A DNA stretch of 64,000 nt, from NCBI GenBank assembly GCA_963576735.1, contig OY755170.1, positions 21,126,875-21,190,874 on the forward strand, in the 5' to 3' direction. The DNA comes from Bedellia somnulentella. Its lineage: Eukaryota > Arthropoda > Insecta > Lepidoptera > Bedelliidae. A program made the position numbers and the translations under genes. How positions within the stretch are numbered: the first letter of the stretch is position 1; the number at the start of each line of letters is the position of its first letter. Shown here in pieces: positions 12,601 to 24,600 of the stretch. The notes below the pieces were generated by a model. It was not told where the DNA came from. It made no database searches and was given only the letters and a program-made list of their open reading frames with translations.

Positions 12601-15600
12601 TCAGCCACTTTTGGAAGTTGAGTGGGGAAAAGGCGGTAAAATAAAGGTTTTTGGTGATGGGTCACCAACCGAATCGCCCAAAAATCCAACAAAAAGCCCC
12701 AATACCCTTAGTCGCCTCTTACGACACCCGTGGGTAGAATGGGGTAGCGACATTTAAGCGGGCACTACACGGCAATCAAAACAGGCAACCAAACCCGACA
12801 AAAGTTAAATGGAATCATTTTATAAATTGATTGAGTATTAACGGACCAATCGTGTTACTCACATACAAAAAAAAACAATCAAATTAAGTACCTCCTTTTT
12901 TGAAGTCGGTCTACAATATGACAGTATTAACTAAAGGTCACACACTATTAGCCATTATATATACCAAAGTACATAGAACCACTGGATTTGAAATTAGGAA
13001 ATCGAGCCCTGTGGACAACAAAATCCTAAAAAATGTAAGAGAGTTGTAAGAATTCATAGTTACAAATGAAGTTTTTAAAATAACTTGGGTAGTAGCACAG
13101 CGTAAGTCAGTTTTAAGTACACGCAGTTATTTATCTGCCGTAACTTAACGGGACCGAAACAGCAATTGTAATTAACCGATCAATTTGGCTGATTTCTCAA
13201 TTGAGTGATTGCTGTTTCTTATGCTTCAATACATTTATGGACATAGTTTTATATTATTACTAGCTGACCCCACAGACTTCGTACTGTCAAAAGTGTAGAC
13301 TTTCACGTCGTCAAACTGAAATATTTAACTGACCTGTTGAGGGTCTCTGTCATGCGATGAGAAAAAAGGTGTTTTTCATAGTGTCCTCACAATTTTTTCA
13401 CTTTATAAATTTTAAGTTTATAAGTATAGTAGTTTCGGCTGAGCATTGATTCTTAGTCTGTTTAACAATTTTTTAAGAAAATTTATTGATCTCTTAATTT
13501 TTCTGGGATAAAAAGTGTCCTATTGTATTAATTGGGATCATTATCTGGCTTCCTGTAAATTTTATTTAGCTACAAACACACAAACATCTAAACTTGGAGG
13601 AGGATGAAGGATGAGGCTTAAACATAAGCTTCTCGCGCAGGTGACCTCGCTCGCCGGCCAGCGCAGCATCTTGTCTTGCGCTTCATGCACGCGTGTAAAT
13701 TTTGTTACGGAGTAATTTTTATCTTCTAAGATGTTTATTTAAATTAAGTGATGTCAAGGACAATTTTGTTCTCAATTAAATACTCTCAATCAACAACATA
13801 TTTATTTGGATAAAGATTAATATTATGTTCATAAAACATTATGGCAATTATGCATTAAATTCGACCAATTTATTTACCATAAAAATGGTTATAGTAAGTG
13901 AAACTTAAAAGTTAGACATATACTCTCGCGGGCATTTTTTTAGATCATTTAAAGAGAAATAATTCTTTAATACATTTTTTTTGGGTAACTTAAACCGTTT
14001 ACGCAGCGCACACAACGGAAGCCTTAGTATGAATAATTATCCCCGTTTTTGCAACATTATTCGCTGATAGTTTGCTCCTGTTGGTCGCAGCGTGATGATA
14101 TATAGCCTAAAACCTTCCTCAATAAATGGACTATCCAACACAAAAATAATTTTTCAATTTGATTGGGTAGTTCCTGAGATCCTAGCGTTCAAACAAACAA
14201 ACTCTTCAGCTTTATAATATTAGTATAGATTATATTCGGGCTATACTAGGTCGCATTGTAGCTTCAGTTAAAGAATAGAATTATAAGTCAGCTGGAAAAC
14301 TTCTGGAAGGCATGTTTCGCTAGTGCTCAAAAAGTTAGGCGTCCAAAGTATGAAGAATAAAAGAGCATGTATGAAAAAGATGATGGATTTAAACGAAATT
14401 AGAGAGCTAGTCTTTGCCTACCTCAATGGGAACTAATGGCATGAATATAAGTATGTATAAAAATATTGTAGAATGTATAAGAAGCGTGAGAGGTGTTGAT
14501 GGATCATACAAAATCAAAATGAATAGTCTTCATACCCCGACAGAAACTTTGTTTGAGTTTATGCATAAAATATGGAACACGACGGTGACTTCGAGCCACG
14601 TTGCTCGCTAATTAAAAATAGTTAGTCCTTTAACTTTAGACATCTCTCTACCTACTGAATAATAAATGGGATCTTTCGGAATTGCATTTTGCTAGATTGA
14701 TGACTGTAGATGATGGCTCTAGAGGTTAGCCAGGATCGTACTAAGTGGCGATCGATAGTCTCTACCCACCCCAATGGGAACTAATGGCGTGATTCAATGT
14801 TGCTCAGTATAAACAAAATAATATATTCAGAGCCTTTTTATTCAAATATTTTTTTTACTGACGTATTTTAATACCTACATATAATCACGGCTATAAATCC
14901 CTAGAAGGGGTAGGCAGAGCTAAGGAATTCGAAATTCCTCAGCTACTTTTGGAAATGTGAGTGGGGAAAAGATGGTGAGATTAAGGTTGTTGGTGATGGG
15001 TCTCCAACCGCATCGCCCAAAAATCCCTCCAAAGCCCCAATACCGTCAGTCGCCTATTACGTACACCCACCGGAAGAAATGGGGTAGTGCTATTCTAAGC
15101 CGACACTACACAGCAAACGTATTTTAATGTATGAATATATGTAAATACTAGTTGACCCGCGCAACTTTGTATGCGTTACAGAAGACCCACTTATAAATTA
15201 AATTGTCTGTAAGTTAAACAAATACCATGCATATATGTAATAATTGATAATTGATGATATCTATAATCTTGCCGGGATAAAAAGTATGTGTAGTTCAGAC
15301 ATAATTGCGTAACAAATATCCAAAAATAATCCTACTATTTTACCTATTTAAGGAATATTTTCCCTGCCTTTCTACATTAATTATTTTAAATTGGAATTGA
15401 AAACATACATACCATTTTTAAACTAGTCTAGAATTGAGAAAAAATATATATTCAAACTTCAAATAATTTTTTACCACTTATGGGTAATCAAATTGATACT
15501 CCTTGTTAATTGCTTTTTTATATGATAAAAGGATCCCCTCCACCACACTCAAAATTTCTATGTATTGAGAAAAAACAAAATTTCATACCGACTTTACCTC

Positions 15601-18600
15601 TTTATTTTAAACATACATATACTCACGGCTATAATTCCCTAGAAGGGGTAGCCAGAGCTAAGGAATTATAAAATCCTCAGCCACTTTTGGAAGTTGAGTG
15701 GGGAAAAGATCGTAAAATAAAGGTTTTTGGTGATGGGTCTCCAACCGCATCGCCCAAAAATCAAATAAAAAGGCCCAATACGACACCCGTGGGTAGAAAG
15801 GGGTAGCGACATTCTAAGCCGGCACTACACGGCAACTTATTTTAAAATGTAATCAAAAACTTAAATGGGGTTGTATATATAAAATTACACAATAAAAGAC
15901 CAAATTTTAAGTTTCTTGGTGCTATAGTTTCCGCTGTACGTTGATTCTTAAGTTCAGTTCAGTTAGTCAGATAGTAAAGTTTCAAACGGAATCCCTACTC
16001 GATTCACTAAAGTTAGTTATAGGATTCGTTGATTAATCATCAACTAGTCATAATTTGCGGTTTACTGAAAGATCTTATTAGTGTACGGAATCTTAAAGCA
16101 AACACAAGTATCGAAACATTAAGTAGTTGAAAAGAACATGGCCATGGGCTTGTTGCACCCAACACTGCGGAAATTTGCCGACATTTGCACGGTCATGTAA
16201 AGAAACTCTGCCAGGGCAAACAGGGTGAAAGCCTCCGCAAACAGGACGCCCGCCCCTACAATAGAGACTTCGGAAAAATATATATATTACAAATACCAAC
16301 TAGTAAACAAAGTAAGCATCTTTCCTTTGATATACTTTTTGGCTTTACCTACAGCAATTCTTCTCGATCTACTCGACTTCACAATAATTTATTTATTGAA
16401 AAACTCGGATGAAACATTTTTTTTACTTTATTTGGAAAATAATTTGGGGCGAGGGGGCTCCACACCTTGGTTGCCCCGAGGCCTCTGGACCTCTAAATCC
16501 GGCCCTGAACTCTGCACCTGTATATCATCAAAATGAAAAATGTTATTTATAAGATTTAACTTTGAATATTTATGTATATCATGAACACATATTTTACAAT
16601 CTTCGATAAGTCATAAATAATCATGATGCAGCATCTTAACCAGCGCACCAAACCGGGGCGGGGCGGCGTGCAACCAACCCATTCGTTTTCAATGAGGCTT
16701 TCATAAACTATCGATCGCCAATTTGTACCATCCTGGCAAATCTCCAGAGCTTAATAATAATTGATTACTCTTTCCATAGATTTCTATTAAGCCCTTAAAA
16801 CAATAAAAAAACAAAATAAATTATAAAGCTTACAAAGGAAAATAGAAAGATATTGAAATGATAAGAATGAGTTATTCCAATTGATGTCTGTCTCCCGTTT
16901 ACTCGAAATAAACGAGTTGCATTCGCAATTTTAACGAGCTTTGACTAACTTTTCAAACTAAATTAAAATACCTGAGTGAACTTGAAACACAAAGGTTTGA
17001 GATCGTTCAGCTGAAATCAAATAACGAACTTCTGAAAACTGCTATGCAAGAAAGAAAGACCAACTTTATTCAGTGCACGTTCAATACACTACCAATTAAA
17101 TTTATTCAAACGAAAATTTTGCAAAATAATATAACAATAGCAAAATATAACTAACACACAATTTTATCATACAATGAAAACGCTACTTACACATGTATAG
17201 GTGTAGACATATTCTATACAACTGAAAGAAATAAAACAACAAATATTGCAATACGGGACGTTTTCACAGGAACTAATATTGGATCGGAATGTTTGAGTCT
17301 AGATTATTTGATGAGTCCCGACTGTTAGTCGTTCACTATCTTTAATTATGCGCTTGCTATCCCTCCAGGCATATTGGATTTCACTCTCCGAGCGCTTTGC
17401 AATTAAGGAGTCTAGAAGCCACGTCTGTTAATTAAATTTCAAAATTTTTTTGCTGCTTAATTCTAACACACTATTTTAATTTAATAATATATAATAATAA
17501 CTAATAATAAATAACATTTGCGTTTTTGTGGTAACAGACAGAGAACACCATCAATTTGTATAACTGTACATGTATTCTCCTCTTTTCCTAACCGACTCAG
17601 CCTATTCAATGCCTTTTTGAAAGTATTGTCACCTTCGCAAACCCGTCCTAGAATTTTCCACAGGTGGGGTGGTGGGCAAAGCAAACGCTAGCCGGATCAG
17701 CCAGTTTCCTTTGAATAGCCTGTAATCCTATGAACTATTATCTACGACATTTATTTCTTTTATAAAAGCGTGATCGTGTGAGAAATGACGTGATTCGTGA
17801 GAGGTGCGGCGTGAAAGATGAAATTGTAAAAAAGATAGAAAAAGGAATGTTGAGATGGTTTATGCACATACGGAGAATGAATGACAATTGGTGAAAGAAA
17901 TCTACAGAGCCAATGTGGAAGGTAATGTAAGTAGAGGACGACCACGGAGGACACACCTGGACCAAATAGAGTGTGTGCTCAAAAAGGCCGGCGTCCGAAG
18001 TATGAAGAATAAATGAGCATGTATGAAAAGATTGATGGATGTAAGCGAAGCTAGAGAGGTTTTCCAGGATCGTACAAAGTGGCGATCAATAGTCTCTGCC
18101 TACCCCAATGGGAAATAATGGCGTGAGTATATGTATGTATGTATAAAAGCGTATCTGTGTGTAGCGTTTTACAAAGAATAACACATAATACTGATTAAAT
18201 ATTTGCTTGCAAACTATGTGCCATTCAATCTATTAATTCAGAAAAATTACCTAAGCTTTTCAGGATTTATTAACATAATGCAAAGCAAAATTATGTTGAA
18301 ATCATCAACTTTTTGAAAACTGTAATGTAATTAAATTCTCACATTTGCCTCATATGCAGGCATTTGCATATTGGAAAATATGGTAATAACCAGGGCTGCG
18401 GACGCCCCCCGACAGCTTTTGTGTGCAGTACCTTTGAAGCGCTTTGTGTTGTCGTGCTTCAAAGTTTTTGCTCATTTTCAAATTTGTATTGACGTATATT
18501 TTCCTTTTTTATTGAGTTCGGCAGCATCCCGCTCGGGTCTGGTATTTTTTAACACTTTTGTTTACGAATATTTTTCCCGTTTGTGCAAGAATTTTATTGA

Positions 18601-21600
18601 TGCTTCTAGCTTCTATAACGCCCATACGTCATGTTTCTAACGCAAACATTATAGTGTCTGTGTTAAGCGCAGCAGTAAAAAACTAAGCTGCTTCAAAAGG
18701 AGGATCGAGTTACTTTAGTTCAGCAAAGAGTACAAAAAATAAATATATATCACACTGTTGGTCTTAATTTTAGTCCAAATTTTATAATCCGGTTATGAAG
18801 TGCAGTTTTGATCTCGATGTCTCATCATCAAAACACGATATTTATCTGTCTACGGACGAAATAAAACTACTAATTTAACAATATTTTTTTATTTCTAGGT
18901 ACTTTATCCAAGACCATCATTTGTTCAAGATAAATGTAAGCAGTTCGACGTAGTTCCAGGGCTCATGGGTGAGATATTTTATCATGTTCTAGTTAACAAT
19001 GCGTGCCTTTATTCTGCTAAGTTTTTAAGATCTTTGAAACTAAAAAACAAAAACTTCTAATTAAAAACTAAACAGAAAAAAAACAAATATTGTTACATAA
19101 AACTATATTATTATTTTTTATTTAAAAAAGGACCGCCTTCAAAAATCCAACTGAAAAGTATAAAATAATTTTTATTTATTTTATTATGTACAACTCTATT
19201 CAACTTCTTCTTTTTGAAGTCGGTGCCAAACCAATTTTCATGACAAAGAAGAACGAATATTAGTGGCCCGCCCAAGTTGAGTGAGTTCTCCACCCCATCA
19301 GCGTATGTCATCCTTATAAACCTTCCTTTTTAATCAATTAATAAAAAAAATCGCATCAAAATTCATTTCGTAGTTTTACAGATTAAAGTATACATAAGGA
19401 TGTCCCTATATCCCAGACATGGAGAGAGAAAGCGACTTTGTTTTATACTATGTAGTGATTTAGATTCTCGATCGTCTTTTTACAAAGTGTTAGAAGTTTT
19501 GGTTGTGCCAACTCGGTGCATGCATGTCTCTGTCGAATTGTTAATTCGTTAGTTTGAAATCTGATAATCTTACATAACCTAACCTAACGTTAGTTTACTA
19601 TCTCGCTATCTATCTAAAATTATAATTTACTAGTATTTACAGTTTTACGGTGACATGTATATTATGATAATTTCTCTGCGGAGTGCGACGCATGCGCACC
19701 AGGCTAAGCACCGCTCACTGTCCCCCACCTCCTATAAAAGCGACGTCGTTGCGAGCGGATGAAATTTCTTGATTTTTGAGCGCGATTGTGTTACTGTTGT
19801 TGAGGCACTATCGATTGATTTATTATTCGTATGGTTTTCTCTATGTAGCAATTTTCATTTTGGATTTGTCTGTTTGGCACCGACTTCAAAAAGAAGAAGT
19901 TGAATAGAGTTGTACATAATAAAATAAATAAAAAATATTTTATACTTTTCAGTTGGATTTTTGAAGGCGGTTCTTTTTTAAATAAAAAATAATAATATAG
20001 TTTTATGTAACAATATTTGTTTTTTTTCTGTTTAGTTTTTAATTTGAAGTTTTTGTTTTTTTTTTATTTTATACTTTTTAGTGATAAGTTCTTAAATCAC
20101 TCTTAAGTTTTTTTTAGTGAATTAGTGATAGTTTTTTAGAGATAAGTTTTACTGTCCGTTTATTTTATAGTTTTTTTAACAGGTAGTTATAATATTTGTT
20201 ATTATGACTTTAGCTTACTTGTTACTATTTTGTTTACCTGCGCGGGCCTAGATAGAAAATCAAAGGATGCTTTAAGGAAAAGTCGCGTAAGGGAGAACGA
20301 AACACGCATCGAAAAAAAACAAAGACTTCAGCAGGGCAAGCACGAGCCGTATTTAAACTAGTTATCGCGTGGGATAAAGCAGCCATCTTTTACGCACTTA
20401 CTTAGTATCGTATACTGCCATCTCATTCTAACCGTTATCGTTTCGATAACTCGTGCTTGCCCTTCAGAATGAGAGAGATTGTCAGCGTGCTGCTCTTGCT
20501 GCCGAAACAGATGAGCAAAGAGAAGTTCAACTATCACAAATGCGAAGAAACACTCTTATATATATTTAGCGTTGAGTCGTGTAAAATCCCTTGATGAGAT
20601 GGCGTTAAGTGATATAGATTCAAAGAAATTACTTAACCATCCCCATGACGAAATAGCCTTGATTGAAATGACCAGAATGAGAAACATGATGATGCAATAT
20701 ATATTTTTTTCTTCAATATAATTAAGAGTAATTTATTCATGTTTTTACATACTTTTTTGTTTAATAATTTAGTAAATCTGTTTATTACTAATGATAAAAC
20801 TTTATTAACATATATTGATAAATCTCTGTCTAGTATTGATAACTTTGCATACATACTTATATTTCAAACTAAGAAACCTCCTTTTTTTCGAGTCGGTTAA
20901 AGAACTTAAACCTTCTCCTGAATGTAATAACATAAACTGATAACTCTTTGTCTAATAATAACTAAGAACCTTCAAACTTACATACATACTTATAGGTGAA
21001 ACTCAGAAACTCCTTTTTTGAGCCGGTTAGATCACTAAAACCTTGTCCTGAAAGTAACAAGTACTTTTCTGAAAATCGCATCCAAATAGCTTAAGCGAAA
21101 CGCGAGATAATCGCCGACCAACATACATACATGCAGGTCAAACACAGAACCTCCTTTCTTTTAGAGTTGGTTAAATTACTTAACCCATCTTCTAAATGTA
21201 ACGAATACTTTTCTGAAAACCGCATCCAAATAGCTTAAGCCAAACGTGAGATAATCGCGGACCAACAGACATACATACAGGTCAAACACAGAACCTCCTT
21301 TCTTTTTTTGGTCGGTTAAGGCACTAAAACCTTCTCCTAATTGTAACGAATACTTTTCTGAAAACCGCATCCAAATAGCGTAAGCCAAACGTGAGATAAT
21401 CGCGGACCAACAGACATACATACAGGTCAAACACAGAACCTCCTTTCTTTTTTTGGTCGGTTAAGGCACTAAAACCTCCTCCTAAATGTAATGAATACTG
21501 TTCTGAAAACCGCATCCAAATAGCTTAAGCCAAACTCGAGATAATCGCGGACAATTATACATACATACATACATACAAACAATCGAACTGAGAACCTCCT

Positions 21601-24600
21601 TTTTTGAAGTCGGTTAAAAATAGAAAACCAAGACATGTTTGGCATGCGAATCTTATAAAGTCAATCAAATGCATACATACATATACTCACGCCGTTAATT
21701 CTCATTGGGGTAAGGAAGAGACAGAATGTATCCAGCAGAAAATATATTTTTAAACTAGTGGATCGGCGCAGCTTCGTACGGGTAGCGTAGTTTTAAAAAC
21801 ATCTGAGGTTTTTTCATTCACTGCTCAACCTTTGTGAAATTTAGCGCCACTTGTAGCACTCCTGAATAGTTTAGCTTTGTGATTGTGAAAGCGCTTTAAA
21901 GAACAGTAAAATAAACCCATGCAAACAAACAATCAGAGTTACAAACTTTGCATACATCATTCATATACTCACGACTATCTTTTGCCCGCGCAACCATTAC
22001 AAAAAAATAATTCAGCATGATTCAGTACTCACATGCGACGACAGGACGCGATGGCTTATTTTATGCATAAGTTTGGTGTTTCTATAATTGAGACACAAGG
22101 ATACTTAACATAAATGTATGTATGAGTAAATCATCCATATAGGAGATTCCTATTATCTTAATATCTAATAAATCTATCTTTGTATTTATAAATTTAAAAT
22201 AAAATTCTAACAAAACATAAATGTGAAGAATCAGAATATCGTCAATGTATTGAATAACAACATTAACTGCTTTTTTTAGTTATTTTCTAGTTGAACATAA
22301 GTTGTCTGGTATGAAAGCGTAGGTGTAATTAAGTTATTTCGAAGTAGAGTATAAACTAGATTATGTTTGCACTCAAGTAATTCACTTTGGCAGGGCTAAC
22401 CGGAGGATAATCTAATGAATGCTTGCGTTCGCTTTTACAATAACTTGGTTCACAATATAACTAGCATTAAGAATACGATACCTTCAAGGTAACCGTAACT
22501 AAAATTGACTCTTTTTACTTTATAAGTATGGATAAATTTATGCTGTGTAGTGTCGGCTTAGAATAGCACTATCCCATGATGACGTGATCTTTGGGCGATG
22601 TGGTTGGAGACCCATGACAAAGACGCTTTGTATTACAACCTTTTTTTTACCACTTAATTTCCAAAAGTGGCTGGGGAATTTCGTATTCTGAAGCTCTGGC
22701 TACCCCTTTTAGGGATTTATAGCATATGTTCATACATACATACGTATACCCAAGGCTATAAATCTCTAGATGGGATGGTCAGAGGAATTAGAGATTCCTC
22801 AGCCACTTTTGGAAAGTTAAGTGGGGAAAAGATGGTAAAATAAAGGTTATTGGTTATGGGTCTCCAACCTCATCACCCAAAAATCCCTTAGTAGTACGAG
22901 GGGCATGCCAATAGAAGTTAGATACTTTTTTCTCATTTAATTGATACTGGCAAGCTATACACCATCTTATAGGCTGGTTTTTTATTGACATATTTGAATA
23001 TAGAACACACTTCTTTTTTTTATTTGAATGAGCATCATTTTTCCGGGAATCTGGCGGGAATTCACTTGCAACAATGGAGCTAGAAAAATCAAAGAAAAAC
23101 TAAAGGGGAAGAGGTTTGAAAGCAAAGAAGATGCGCTGGTTGCCTATAATTTCGAGGTTTCTGAGGCGTCTAAAGAAGAGTGGTCACATGTATTTTCCAA
23201 TTGGTTCAGACGTATGGAAAAGTGTATACGTGCTCAGGGTGAATACTTTGAAAAGATCGATACTTGTAATAAAGAATAAATTTTATAATTTTTGAGTATC
23301 TAGTTACTTTTGGCATGCCCCTCGTAGATACCGTTAATCGCCTCTTACGTACACCCACCGAAAGAAATGGGGCAGTGCTATTCGAAGCCGACACTACACA
23401 GCAATGTATATGCATATGCATGTACGTAAAATAATATTAATGTATGAAAAAATATTAGTTTCATATGATGACATACTATAACTACGTAGAATGTATCTTT
23501 ATTCCGAAGTATACATTCATAATAAAGTTAAACTATAAATTTAGATGTGGTCTGTCAAAATCTAAGAAAACAATTTATTTGCCTCTTTCATCAATTGAAA
23601 AAAATACAGTTAAACACTGCAACCTAACTTTAAAAGGTCGAAAGAAAACCTATTTTATACATTGAGTTTACGAAATACAAAGTTCCATGGGCCTAAAGTA
23701 TTTACAGTCTTATAGTATTTAAAAGTTACACAATTATCCCCACTGTGAACATTCCTATTTTCTAAATTATCAATTTTCAGAAAAAACAGTAGTAGTACTT
23801 TTTGAAAAATTTAGGCGAAAAATGGTGGTGAAACAGTTTCTTACGAGTTCCAAAAAAATATCGTCTATCGGTCGTTATCAAGAAAAGTGTGGTGTGAAAG
23901 ATGATATTGTTGGTTGGATGGTTTGGGCACATAGAGAGGATGGATGATAGAAATTTGGTAAAAGGGATCTATAGAGCTGGATGGTAATGTTAGTAGAGAA
24001 CGACCACGGAAAACACACTTGGACCAAATTGAGAGTGTGCTCAAAAAGGCAAGCGTCCGTAGTATGGAGAATAAAAGAGCATGTATGAAAAGATTGATGG
24101 ATGTCAACGAAGCTAGAGAGGTTTTTCAGGATCGTACGAAGTGGCGATCGATAGACTCTGCCTACCCCAATGGGAACTAATGGCGTGAGTATATGTATGT
24201 ATGTGAAATAACAGTATTTCCACACAAGGATTTCTTCATTATAGTTTAACGGTGTAAATAATATATCTTGTAATTAAGACAACCTGTGTTTGCTAAATAT
24301 GAAATATACCCTTTTAATTATAGTCGGCTTTGCCTTGTGAGCTAGAACAGAATTTATGATATCATTATTCTTTCAATTATTTTGCTAAAAGTATCTTGTA
24401 ACTACATGGAAAATTCCTACTGGAATCTATTTTCATTAATTGTAGTAATGCCATGCGCATGTTAGATTTTTAACGATTTTGTCCCACAGCCCACGCAAGA
24501 ACAAAATCAGATAAAATCTAGGTCTATTTCTTGGAAAATTCTTGATCTCTATAAAAGTTCGCGTTATTTTTCTTTGTGATTTTCTTTGTGATTTGTTATA

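Larger units (their letters stand above)
22728..23406 (-). repeat. SINE-like family A copy split by a mariner element
   Basis: The left part 22728-22894 (tail to AAATCCCTTAG) and the right part 23327-23406 (GATACCGTTAATCGCC to CACTACACAGCAA) are contiguous in other copies. The 432-bp mariner element sits between them. Confidence 0.8.

Noticed and set aside
20867..21618. CRISPR-like array
   Set aside because: The regular period is ~145 bp of continuous repeat with no unique spacers, in an insect genome.
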